64,000 nucleotides of DNA, taken from Dermacentor variabilis (taxonomy: Eukaryota; Arthropoda; Arachnida; Ixodida; Ixodidae). Shown piece after piece: positions 55,262 through 64,000 of this stretch (the stretch's first letter is position 1; each line of letters begins with the position of its first letter). The stretch spans positions 22,775,368-22,839,367 of the forward strand of contig NW_027460291.1 of NCBI RefSeq assembly GCF_050947875.1, read 5' to 3'. The notes under the pieces are model-generated. The model worked only from the letters and a program-made list of their open reading frames with translations. It made no database searches and was not told where the DNA came from. The translations under genes and the position numbers were made by a program.

Positions 55262-56130
55262 TAAAGCAGGTTTTCCGAGTGGCTGGGGTGGTGCCCCAGT
55301 CGGAAAGACGCCTCGAATTCAGGAAAAAAAGCAAAGGGCAATGAGCCTCAAGTCGAGGAAAACTTGCCTTCTATAAAGCGGGGACAATGCAGGGACGGAT
55401 GGTCGCTACAGGTACTTGGACTGGAGTTCTTGAAAACACGTGCTGGTATGTGCCTCTGGTGCGTGTTTTACAATCTCAATGCACGACATGTCGTATTTTA
55501 TGAGCCGCCCCTGCCACGGCGGCAATATCTTCGCTGCGACTATCAAGCTTTGCTCACGAATCGCAACTCCCCTTTCCTCCTATGGTTTTCTTGCGCGCAG
55601 GGAAAATGGTTCTCTAGCTGCAGGTCGATCATGAAACAATGTCGCAAATGATAAGTCCTTTAGGGTAGGATAGCAGGGATATTCTGGGCTCGCATTCACA
55701 TTGAAAAAATATGTGAAGCTTAAGTATTAACGTTGCAGATGGGGCGATGACTCGTCCGCCTCTACATAGCGGCTTGCGATAGGACTTGTCCTGTAGCGCT
55801 GTGGCCCAGCCGGATGCCTAGGTGGTGAAGAGGATCCAGTATTTTAGGGCACTTGAAGCAGCAAACTAGTACACTGTGGCGTTGTAAGCAAAGTATGTAA
55901 ATATGAGGTTTTTGTAGAGGTATCTTAAACAATTCCCATCACTACCCAATGTTGTGTGCGACAGTATTTTTAGAATGTCCGTAGTTCTTAGAATTATCTC
56001 GTAATAAGCTTTATGAGATATGATTGTCAGTTTTGCATCTGAAATTATGCCGAAAATTTGTGTTCTGCAGTTCACATTTAAATGGTGTCCATCTGTGATA
56101 GGAGTTGAGACTATATGAATTGAGTGGCTG
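55262..56130 (-). pseudogene. LINE C: RT thumb to RNase H fragment
   Basis: The minus strand reads VNCRTQIFGIISDAKLTIIS, TDILKILSHTTLGSDGNCLR, IHHLGIRLGHSAT, CYPTLKDLSFATLFHDRPA, LIVAAKILPPWQGRLIKYD and EAHTSTCFQELQSKY. It ends in an RNase H start (FIEGKFSST for YTDGSKSST; FFPEFEASFRLGHHPSHSENLLYF). The order matches Jockey/R1/I-type LINEs with RNase H. It is heavily frame-shifted and truncated at both ends, lying between Gypsy-6 and Gypsy-5. Confidence 0.6.
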
Positions 56131-56144
56131 AAAGCGCGTGACCG

Positions 56145-56423
56145 TTGTCGTGCGTTGATGGAGGAAGATGAGGAGGAGGTGGTGTCTGGCGCTGAAGGGC
56201 AGTTATGCTGCCAGCGTGCGCTGCCTGGTAAGGACTTTCCTGCCTGTATCATATCAGGTATCAATACTTGCCTGCTATCAGCAGCCGGTTCAGTGCAACG
56301 TGCTCCCTTACCCTCTCCCCTGTTAACTCCTACCTTCTCTCCCCACGGCCCTATAAATGTACGAGCCGCAATAAACATGCACTCAATGTTTCCGGAATTC
56401 CTGCTGTTCATCGTCACGATACA
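56145..56423 (+). repeat. Gypsy-5 5' LTR (3' part; left edge uncertain)
   Basis: The right edge is fixed by the primer site (ends ...CACGATACA). It contains CCTATAAATG near 56349 (TATA box) and AATAAA at 56371-56376 (poly(A) signal). No second copy exists in the window, so the left edge is a guess. Confidence 0.55.
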
Positions 56424-56441
56424 TGGTGTCAGAAGTGGGAT
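56424..56441 (+). promoter_or_regulatory. Primer-binding site, tRNA-Leu
   Basis: TGGTGTCAGAAGTGGGAT is exactly complementary to the 3' end of animal tRNA-Leu(CAG) (...ATCCCACTTCTGACA plus CCA). It starts directly after the LTR's terminal CA dinucleotide, as reverse-transcription priming requires. Confidence 0.85.
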
Positions 56442-56490
56442 AGGCACCCTCGTCCGTGAGCAGCAGGGCGATCGCAACTACAACGCAAGA

Positions 56491-58977
56491 ATGGACAGCA
56501 TCAGACCACCGGATTGACTGCGCATCAAGGGAGATGGCGGTAAGAGCTGGAGCATCTTCAAACAAAAGTTTGAAATTTTTTCGCAAGCAACTTCGTGCAC
56601 CGAAAAGCCAAGATCCAGTGCAGTGAAAACAGCACAGTTTCTCTGCTTGGCGGGTGAAGACGCTTTGGAAGTCTTCAATAATTTTACTTTTTCCGCGGGA
56701 GAAAGCAAAGAGGACTATGGCACGGTGGTCGCCAAGTTTGAGTCATACTGCGTCGACCAGCAAAACGACGTGCATGAAAGATACATCTTTCACACTTGCC
56801 TTGAAGCTGAAGGGGAATCTTTCGAGCAGCTTCTGCGGGACCTGAAGAAAGAAGCCAGGTACTGCAACTTCAGCAACATGGTCGACGACATGGTGTGTGA
56901 CGAAATCGTTTTTGGCACGAACTCCCCCAAGCTTCGGGAGAAGATGCTAAGGGACAAAAAGGTGACGCTGGAAAAAGCTGTCACGATATGCAAGGCGGCA
57001 GAGACTGCAGCCCGTGAGAGCAAAGTTTAGAACACGCGAAAGGACGAGACTGAAGTGGATGCGATTAGTTCGAGCAGGCAAACGCCGAGAGTACCGAAGC
57101 ATCCTCAACGGGATAACAGACGTACTCGCTGCGGCCGAATACACGCCCCACGCCGTTGCCCAGCGTATGGGAAAACATGCCACACATGCCAGAGGCTCAA
57201 CCAGTTCGCTTCTTGTTGCAGATCAACAGGCGTAAACGAGATTCAGCATGAAGACAACTTCGAAGTGCTAAACGTCGCTGTTGGAACCATCGACAACAAT
57301 CGCGACTGGCGGGTCAAGGCGAAAATTGGCGGCCGAGAAGTTGTGTTCAAAGTCGACACCGGCTCACAAGCAAACATCATACCCTTGTCAGTGTACCGCA
57401 AGCTGCGCGTTGCTGCATTGATGCCGTCTCGCGCGACACTCCGCTCGTATAACGGTGGGCTCATCAAACAGTGCGGCAAGGTTGCAACAAAAGTAATAGT
57501 GGGAGGCTGTGATATAGCCGCTGACTTTTTCGCGGTGAAAAAGAACCACCAAGCGATACTGGGACTCGAGACAAGCGAGAGATTGGGCCTGATCCCACGA
57601 GTGGTAGAGGCAGTCACGACCACAGTGCGGGACGTATCCCAGCAGTTTCCTGGACTGTTCAAAGGAACTGGATGTCTTAAGCAAAAACACAGAATAATAC
57701 TCCGCAAGGGCGCCGTACCTGTCGTCCGGCCAGCGCGAAGAGTGCCCCTGTCTCTTCAGCAGCCACTGCATGCCGAATTGAACAGAATGGAACAAGAAGG
57801 CATCGTACGGAAAATGAGCAACCCGACCGACTGGGTAAGCCCATTAGTCATCGTGCGCAAAAAAGATGGCAAGCTGAGAGCATGTCTCGACCCTAGGCAA
57901 ATGAACGACAGCCTGAAACGCGAACATTATCAGATGCCTCGTCGACAGGACATTGAGGCGGAGCTGACAGGTGCAAAATTTTTTTCATGTCTGGACGCCA
58001 AAGCTGGGTTCCATCAAATTCCGTTAGGTGAGGAGTCGTCTAAAATATGCACGGTTTCAACGCCCTTTGGACGTTATCGTTTTCTGCGGCTCCCTTTCGG
58101 TATTGCGTCGGCCAACGAAGTGTTCCAGAAAGCTCTGAATGGGACATTTGATGGACTTCCAGGTGCGCGCGTGTACGTCGATGATGTACTCATTTGGGGC
58201 ACAACTAGGGCAGAGCATGACGAAAGGCTGCGAAGTGATCTATCCGCGGCTGAAGGGGCAGGCTTAACGTTCAATGCGGCAAAATTCCAGTTCGGCGTTA
58301 AAGAAATGGCATTCTTGGGGGACATAATTAGCAGCAGGGGCATAAGACCAAACCCCGCTCTAGTGAAGAGCCTTGTCGAAATGCCAAAACCGAAAGATAA
58401 ACAAGCAGTGCAAAGAATGATTGGCGTTATGAACTACTTAAGCAAATACCTGCCAGCACTAGCTCAGCGAACAACTGCGTTGCGGTCCCTTAGCAAGCAG
58501 GACGTGCTCTTTGAGTGGACACCTAATCACGAGACGGACTGGCAGGAAATTTGCAAAGCATTGACCGAAGCGCCGTTCCTGGCAATATTTGATCCAACCA
58601 AAGAAACAAAAGTGACATCAGACGCCTCAAAAGCTGGCGTAGGCTCAGCCCTGCTGCAGCGTCAGGGATCCGCCTTCAGGCCGGTGGCATATGCGTCACG
58701 AGTCTTGACAGAAACCGAACAGCGATATTCGCAAATCGAGAAAGAATCACTTGATCGTGTCTATGGATGCGATAAATTTCATCACTTTGTGTACGGCCAT
58801 CCGGTTCACTTGGAAAGTGACCACACTAATGGATATCGCGAAAAAAGCAATTGGGGATATGCCCCCCAGAGTTCAGCTTCTCTTTTTGCGACTACTAAAG
58901 TACAACTACACACTATCATACGTTCCAGGCAAACAGATGGACCTCGCCGATATGCTGTCAAGGTCGCCGACCCATGA
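56491..58977 (+). pseudogene. Gypsy-5 gag-protease-RT polyprotein
   Basis: One frame from the ATG at 56491 with in-frame TGA (56515-56517) and TAG (57028-57030). Gag: KTAQFLCLAGEDALEVFNNF and TNSPKLREKMLRDK. Knuckles: CGRIHAPRRC and CHTCQRLNQFASC (histidine replaced by glutamine). Protease: VVFKVDTGSQANIIPLSVY (intact DTG). RT: SPLVIVRKKDGKLRACLDPR, SCLDAKAGFHQIPL, GIASANEVFQKAL and an intact YVDDVLIWG. Connection and RNase H: VTSDASKAGVGSALL, RYSQIEKESL and HLESDH. The true frame is left near 58828 by a single shift; the last part of the open frame is spurious. Confidence 0.85.
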
Positions 58978-59800
58978 GCGCGACGTCAAGGTAGACACGG
59001 ATGACGTTGAAATGCACGCCATCAAGATACTGTCGACAACCCTGAGTGAAAGAACAATGACGCACCTTCCGCGCGAAACTTCGGTGAATCCTTATCTACA
59101 GGTTGTTGTAGAACGCATTTCGACAGGCAAGCCCATAGAAGGTTGCCTAAAGTCTGTTGCATCGGAGCTGTCATTGGTAAATGGCATACTGATCAAAGGC
59201 ACTAAAGTGATAGTTCCTACGAGCATACGTGCTGAGATATTAAAGCGGATTCATGCAGGACATCTTGGTATCGCTAAGAGCAAAGCAAGAGCTAGGCAAC
59301 TCGTTTACCAGCCCGGGTTAAATTCTGACATTGAAGCATGGAACCAGAAATGTGGAATCTGCAGAAAGTACGCTTACAGCCAGCCCGCCGAACCATTAAT
59401 GCTTCGTTCAACACCGACCCAAGCCTGGCAGCGACTTGGTGTCGATATATTTCAGCACGGAGGAAAGTATTATTTGTGCGCTTATGACGCGATGTCAAAC
59501 TTTCCAGACGCCGAGAAGTTGCACGATCTCAGCGACCACGGATCGTATTTCATGTCAGCTGTGATGAAGGAATTGAGTCACCTTCTGTCAAGTGACCAAG
59601 TGCCTACCACGCCGTACCGCCCGATGGCAAATGGATTAGTGGAGCCATTTAACAGCAAGCTAAAGCGCGCGTTAGGCCGGATGTGTCAAGAGCGACCTAG
59701 AAGTTGGGACCACTACGTCGGCGCGCTACTCTTCGCATACGGGGTGGTGCCACAGAGCAACATCAGTTGCTCGCTATTTGAACTAATATATGGGACATAA
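58829..59800 (+). pseudogene. Gypsy-5 RNase H end and integrase with core deletion
   Basis: After the shift: KKAIGDMPPRVQLLFLRL, YVPGKQMDLADMLSRS and the HHCC domain (IHAGHLGIAKSKARARQLVY, CGICRKY). The core starts at GVDIFQHGGKYYLCAYDAMSNF with the first acid, then jumps to VMKELSHLLSSDQVPTTPYR and ANGLVEPFNSKL with the glutamate. The segment holding the second aspartate (T-D-N-G) is missing, about 15-40 codons, without a frame change. SWDHYVGALLFAYGVVPQ and FELIYGT complete the fragment. Confidence 0.8.
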
Positions 59801-59821
59801 ATTAGTTATAACATATTATAA

Positions 59822-60360
59822 TATATGGGACATAACACGATGTTGGGAGACTCACGATGCGACGCAAAGACCAATGCATACAAAACTTTTGAGTAAGCTT
59901 GGTGTACGCCTTTTAAGTAAAAAGGAGTCAACGTATTAGAATCTTGATCACAATTCACATTCATCAAAATACACGTCGGTTGCATCTGCTTCGCTATTTC
60001 AAGTCTTAAAGTGGAATGTGATCAAAAACCCATTCGGAAGTGACCAATTTCCATTAACTGTAACCATAGTAATACAACATGAATCTCCTAGGTGGAAACT
60101 TGCCTCTGCGGATTGCAGACTTTTTAAGGAATCGACTTTTCCATTGCGAGATTTTATCAATGAATTTAGTATAGATGACGCAGTAGCGTATTTTACCGCT
60201 TTTATCATTGACGCAGCAGAGAAAAGCAGTCCGGAAACAAGTGGTCGCTTGTACAAACGCCGAATTCCTTGGTCGAATATAAGCTGTAAGCAGGCGCGAA
60301 AAAACGAAACAAAGCATGGGACATGCTCGCTCGTTCGCCAACTGCTTAAACTATGATCGC
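59822..60360 (+). pseudogene. Jockey/R1-like LINE endonuclease, C-terminal half
   Basis: It begins GHNTMLGDSRCDAKTNA, the AHNxxWG region of the endonuclease. After frame changes it reads VIKNPFGSDQFPLTVTI, where SDxFP carries the catalytic D and a glutamine in place of the usual histidine. The linker then continues, open to 60356 (PRWKLASADCRLFKESTF, YFTAFIIDAAEKSSPET). The N-terminal half is absent. Confidence 0.65.
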
Positions 60361-60649
60361 GTTCAAGCAAATTAAGTCCCAGGGAAGGTGGACGCGGAGG
60401 CAAGCTAGGATAATGAACTGGGGAAGTTTTCTTTCAAGTGTGAACTCCTAAACACAAGAGGCAAAAGGTTGTAATGGGCTTAGAAGGCTTAATGGGCAGT
60501 AAAGCCATCTATCACCCTTGGTCGACGAGCAAGGAAACACCTTGAAAGATCAGGCAGACAACCTTGGGGAGAGCTTTGAGCGCATGTCTAGCTCCATTAA
60601 TGATTCTAAGTTCCTAAAACATAAATAAATAGCGGAACGTAAGGCACTG

Positions 60650-61500
60650 GATCAGAAAACCAAACCGAATGAATCTTATAAGCTTATTTTCAGCATTGAC
60701 GAGCTGAGAGCATCATTGAACGTGTGTCAGAGCTCTTCACCTGGAGCTGACAGGATCGTGTACGACATATTGAAGAACTTGCCCAAAGGCACAAAAATAA
60801 CACTACTTGCCCTTTTTAGCACCATTTCGGCTTCCAGATACCTCCCTTGAACATGGAGAGAGGCTATTGTAGTTCCAATATTGAAACCAGGTAAAGAGCC
60901 ATCTTCAGTTAGTAGCTACCGTGAAATAGCGCTTATAAGTTGTCTTTTAAAGCTGTTCGAGCAGATTATAAATCGTCGTATGATACATTTCCTCGAATCT
61001 AATGAAATCCGTAACTCTTATCAGTGGGGACAAGAAAAGATAGTCATACAACCGACCATCTCGTACGGATGGAGTCAAACATCCTCGACGCTTTCATTCA
61101 CAAGCACTACTTTTTGTCTGCGTTTCTCGGTATGGAAAAGGCGTACCACATGATGTAGCACTACGGGATATTGCGAGATTTGTCAGAGATGGGTATACGT
61201 GGAAGCATGTCTAACGTTACAGAAAGATATTTGTCTAGCCGCATATTCCGTGTCAGAATCGGTAATGCTCTCTCCAGGCCGTTGATACAGGAAACTGCGG
61301 TGCCGCAGGGCGGCGTACTTAGCTGTACTCTCTTTACTGTAAAAATGATTTCATTACGCTCATCAATTCCGGATACGATATTTTATTCAACATACGTTGA
61401 CAATGTGTAGCTAGGTTTCAAATTGAGCAAACTCTCAATTTGCGAGCGGCAGGTTCAGCTTGGTCTGAACAGGGTGTCGAAATAGCCGAATGAAAATGGG
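60650..61500 (+). pseudogene. Jockey/R1-like LINE reverse transcriptase
   Basis: IDELRASLNVCQSSSPGADRIVYDIL, TWREAIVVPILKPGK, SSYREIALISCLLKLFEQIINRRM and NSYQWG lead to a break over motif A. The frame 61171-61410 gives MRDLSEMGIRGSM, VPQGGVLSCTLF (motif B) and FYSTYVDNV. The catalytic YVDD is YVDN at 61393-61404, a loss of the second aspartate, and a stop follows directly. VSKXPNENGFKVKPQKSSC belongs to the thumb. Confidence 0.7.
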
Positions 61501-62229
61501 TTCAAAGTAAAACCTCAAAAAAGCTCCTGCGTTGTTTTTACTAGGAGAGACCATACGCTAATATTGAACTCGATGAAGAATGCATACCTCTGTACAAAGA
61601 GCACACAATTTGAGGTGGCATGCATTGTTCTGAACTATATTTCATACCTACACAATATATGTAAGAATAAATGTCTAAAAGCAATGAATATTCTCAAGGT
61701 TCTTTCGCACACAACATGAGGATAGGAAGTGCCCGATAAATCTGTACAAGAGGCTCATAATGTTCCGTCTAATGGTGCTATGGTCTATCACACTGCCGCA
61801 CCGAGCGCGCTAAAGATACCAGACGCTGTTCATAATTTCTGCGATCCGCCTGGCCACAGGCGCCTTGAGTACAAGTCCTGTACCCAGACTCTGAGTGGAA
61901 TCAAATGAGTGGTTAACTGAACTTCAAACGATCATATTCAAGTTTTAGGTATTTCCTGAAAATGCATTCGAACCCTGAACATCCTTGCTACGTAACTGTA
62001 AATGACATGACGTGTGCTACGGTGTCCAGTAATCGCCTCACATTAAGATAACCCTTCTCGCTGCCTGTTAGGAGATTTACTAAAGGGTGTCTCGCCATTC
62101 GAACACCATCTGAACACACCACCAAGAGAGTTGTCGCTACTGGGAGTTTGTAAAATGTGATACGTAATTTGTAGAAATCTCGAAGGGCGCTCCATGCGAA
62201 CACATTCGAATGCACTCTCTAGAACTGCA

Positions 62230-63030
62230 ACCGAAGTACTCATTCACGGAATTTTACACGGATATATCAAAGTCACACTCGCGCGTGTCCTACGCGACAG
62301 TTGGACCATCATTTTGGGAATTGGACGTCCTCGACCACTAACCAGCACCTTTACGGCTGACGCCTATGCGTTCTTGTCGGCTGTAAAGCAAATTATGCAA
62401 ATAATCTTGAGAAGGCAATTATATTTACATACTCAGAAAGCGTAGTTAGGTCTTCCATTCTCTGCTAAAGCGGAGCAATCCTGTATTAATTCGTTCTTGT
62501 GCACTTGCTGTGCAGCTGAACAACGTATTGTTATATGCTGAATACCTGGCCGCAGGCATATTCAGCGTAATTTGCTTGCGACGTACCAGCTATACATCCA
62601 CTAGCTACGAAGGGGCTCCCAACGCTCCTGTGGCTGTCGCGGCAATAAATCTTAAAGGTTTACTGTGGAGAAAAGTAAGCAGTTATTTTCAACACCTCTT
62701 GGATGCTGAAACGTCTAATAACTTCACCTAATGAAACCAAACTTAGGCATTTGGCCATCAATAAGAAAATCACGGAAAGCACATCTTTTAACTCGGCTGA
62801 GAACAGGACACATGTATGGCACAAACAATACCTTGCTGACCGGAGATGAACATCCCATCTGTGTTAAATATACTGAGAAGTTGAACGTCATTCATGTCTT
62901 ATTAGAGTGCCAAGAAACAGGCACTGAAAGGGAAAAAAAACTTCCATCTTGGTTAGATGGAAGTTTTTCCCTCGGTATCCAGCAATATTTCTTCGTATGG
63001 AAACGCTATTCAACACGAAAAGAGTATTAG
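62230..63030 (+). pseudogene. Jockey/R1-like LINE RNase H remnant and C-terminus
   Basis: FYTDISKSHSRVSYATVGPS (first acid) and FTADAYAFLSAVKQIMQ (acidic helix, E now D) are RNase H. Later frames give VAAINLKGLLWRKVSSYFQ, then the frame 62731-63030 with KPNLGIWPSIRKSRKAHLLTRLRTGHMY, HPICVKYTEKLNVIHVLLEC (zinc-type C...H...C, one cysteine replaced by tyrosine). RVLEFFSEARLLHVISPKNS ends the protein near 63080. Confidence 0.65.
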
Positions 63031-63746
63031 AATTTTTCAGTGAAGCCCGCCTGCTACACGTTATCAGCCCGAAGAATTCGTAGCGCGGCCTCTGCTGAGA
63101 AGCCGCTGTTGCGATGGTAGTGTCTGGCACAGTGCACGCCTCCAGGCCATCATGGCCCTTACTCTCGAAGGGCCATGATGAGGCGAGTGCTTCTAATGAC
63201 TAAGCTATATTAGTATATCAGGTCTTCGTAGCATAACTCTTATTTTTTCCCAAAATATTAGTATACACCCATACATCACTGCCAATCTTATTAAAACCTA
63301 TATTTTACGCCTATTACAACGAATGTTTTAGGCAATTTTAAAGCCAAGATAAAAATATCACGTGACATAGGCCACTACGTCGAACGCTTCATACCATTGT
63401 CTGACACTTTTTGGCCTTCCGTGGCCCTTGTACCATTATATCCTACTGATCATCATCGCCATCATTACAACTACGCGTTGTAAGGCATCCTGAACTCGCT
63501 TCAAAAAGCGAAGTGTTTCCACTTGAGTTACCTAGAATGTTTCTCTCCCTATTTCCTTTTTTCCCGCGGTAATTATAGCAGGTTTCTTTTCCCTTGCCGC
63601 CACCCATCAGATACTCTCAGCCTCTTTGACTATGCGTTTGGCGTTCGTTGTTGCCATGTCCTTCTACCACTCGCATAATTGCTGCAAAACTTACTAGTTC
63701 TGTTCCACCACTGTGAATCAATGTTTTATCTGTATATTCTCGCAAC

Positions 63747-64000
63747 CTATTTACTTTCTTCCATATTCCTCAGTCGCTCTTGACAATCAATTTTACGCTG
63801 AGCTTCCACCATTTCAAAGCTTGTCCAGCCCAAATCACCCTGCACAGCTTCATTTGTAGTCGTCCCGCGAGCACCCAACGCGACGCGTCCAACTGACCTT
63901 TGGTCGTCATATAGACCTGTGTGTACGCCCGACATCAAGCAAACAGCTCTATTTCCAAAGGTAAGTCCTGCAACTATTACACGTTGCCACATACCCCTGA
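63747..64000 (-). pseudogene. LINE C-terminal fragment at the window edge
   Basis: The minus-strand frame 63992-63747 reads MWQRVIVAGLTFGNRAVCL, SVGRVALGARGTTTNEAVQGDLGW and SFEMVEAQRKIDCQERL. It resembles the post-RT domain of a LINE type common in arthropods (the RLALG...EAxxGDxGW motif). A diverged continuation may reach about 63600. It extends beyond the window, so the RT itself may lie outside. Confidence 0.5.

Larger units (their letters stand above)
56145..59800 (+). mobile_element. Gypsy-5 LTR retrotransposon, fused gag-pol, 3'-truncated
   Basis: An LTR end, an 18-nt primer site complementary to tRNA-Leu, and a single gag-pol frame followed by RNase H and integrase in another frame. 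It ends in integrase (FELIYGT) at about 59800, where a LINE begins; no 3' LTR. A single gag-pol frame and the CPAYGKTC/NxF knuckles place it in a lineage different from Gypsy-1, -2 and -4. Two in-frame stops, one shift and an integrase deletion disable it. Confidence 0.85.
59805..63470 (+). mobile_element. Jockey/R1-like LINE, 5'-truncated
   Basis: Order: endonuclease C-terminal half, RT, RNase H remnants, C-terminal zinc region, long 3' UTR, and an ATCATC-type tail at about 63448-63470. The start lies inside the endonuclease (GHNTMLGDSRCD). It abuts the truncated Gypsy-5 with a short duplicated junction sequence. Many shifts and stops, with a damaged RT catalytic box. Confidence 0.75.

Noticed and set aside
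62930..62971. A-rich hairpin as a regulatory RNA structure
   Set aside because: It lies within the LINE coding C-terminus, and the stem is partly homopolymer A/T. Chance pairing is likely.
1..64000. CRISPR array, bacterial operon or phage
   Set aside because: No regularly spaced short repeats with unique spacers, no ribosome-binding-site pattern, and all recognisable coding sequence is eukaryotic transposon-derived.

Overview
This 64 kb window is repeat-dense arthropod DNA, most likely from a hard tick or a close chelicerate. The clues are a Ruka-like tRNA-derived SINE near 563, an RTE-clade LINE ending in a (GAT)n tail, several I-, Jockey- and CR1/L2-like LINEs, and Gypsy elements of several lineages. 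I could not run a database search, so the species is inference. I found no convincing host gene, tRNA, rRNA or CRISPR. Every long coding region reads as a transposon protein and nearly all are broken.

Layout. 563-760: SINE. 779-5870: decayed Gypsy with both LTRs (Gypsy-1). 6061-6374: near-perfect palindrome with 140-bp arms. 7686-8650: minus-strand I-like LINE 3' end. 8950-9362: solo LTR. 10875-16187: Gypsy-2, with one LTR and an intact gag, cut off inside integrase. 16188-16384: antisense tRNA-headed repeat, head to head with an almost complete RTE LINE (16385-19230). 20252-21971: DNA transposon flanked by TTAA, carrying a THAP-domain exon and a second, convergent exon. 23861-25450: Helitron-like N-terminal fragments. 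26305-26708: second RTE 3' end. 27350-28403: another I-like LINE 3' end.

29253-40190 is a nested unit. A 78-bp tandem repeat is split by Gypsy-4 (30088-40075, ATAT target duplication). Gypsy-4 is itself split by a minus-strand Mag-like Gypsy (33655-38318, GTCAG target duplication). 41620-47256 is a nearly full-length I-like LINE. 48075-48480 is a degenerate tandem repeat. 49192-49968 holds an endonuclease-type fragment. 50290-55172 is a minus-strand Gypsy (Gypsy-6) interrupted by two CR1/L2-like LINEs. 55262-56130 is another LINE piece. 56145-59800 is a Gypsy with a fused gag-pol frame and a tRNA-Leu primer site (Gypsy-5). It abuts a Jockey/R1-like LINE (59805-63470). A last LINE fragment runs off the right edge.

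Nothing here works as a host pathway. The window records layered insertions: LTR elements reusing an ATAT target, LINEs landing in older LTR elements, and loss of catalytic residues and frames afterwards. The items most worth pursuing are the palindrome, the two-exon TTAA transposon, the conserved stem-loop in the CR1/L2-like 3' ends, and the clean double nesting in the 78-bp array.
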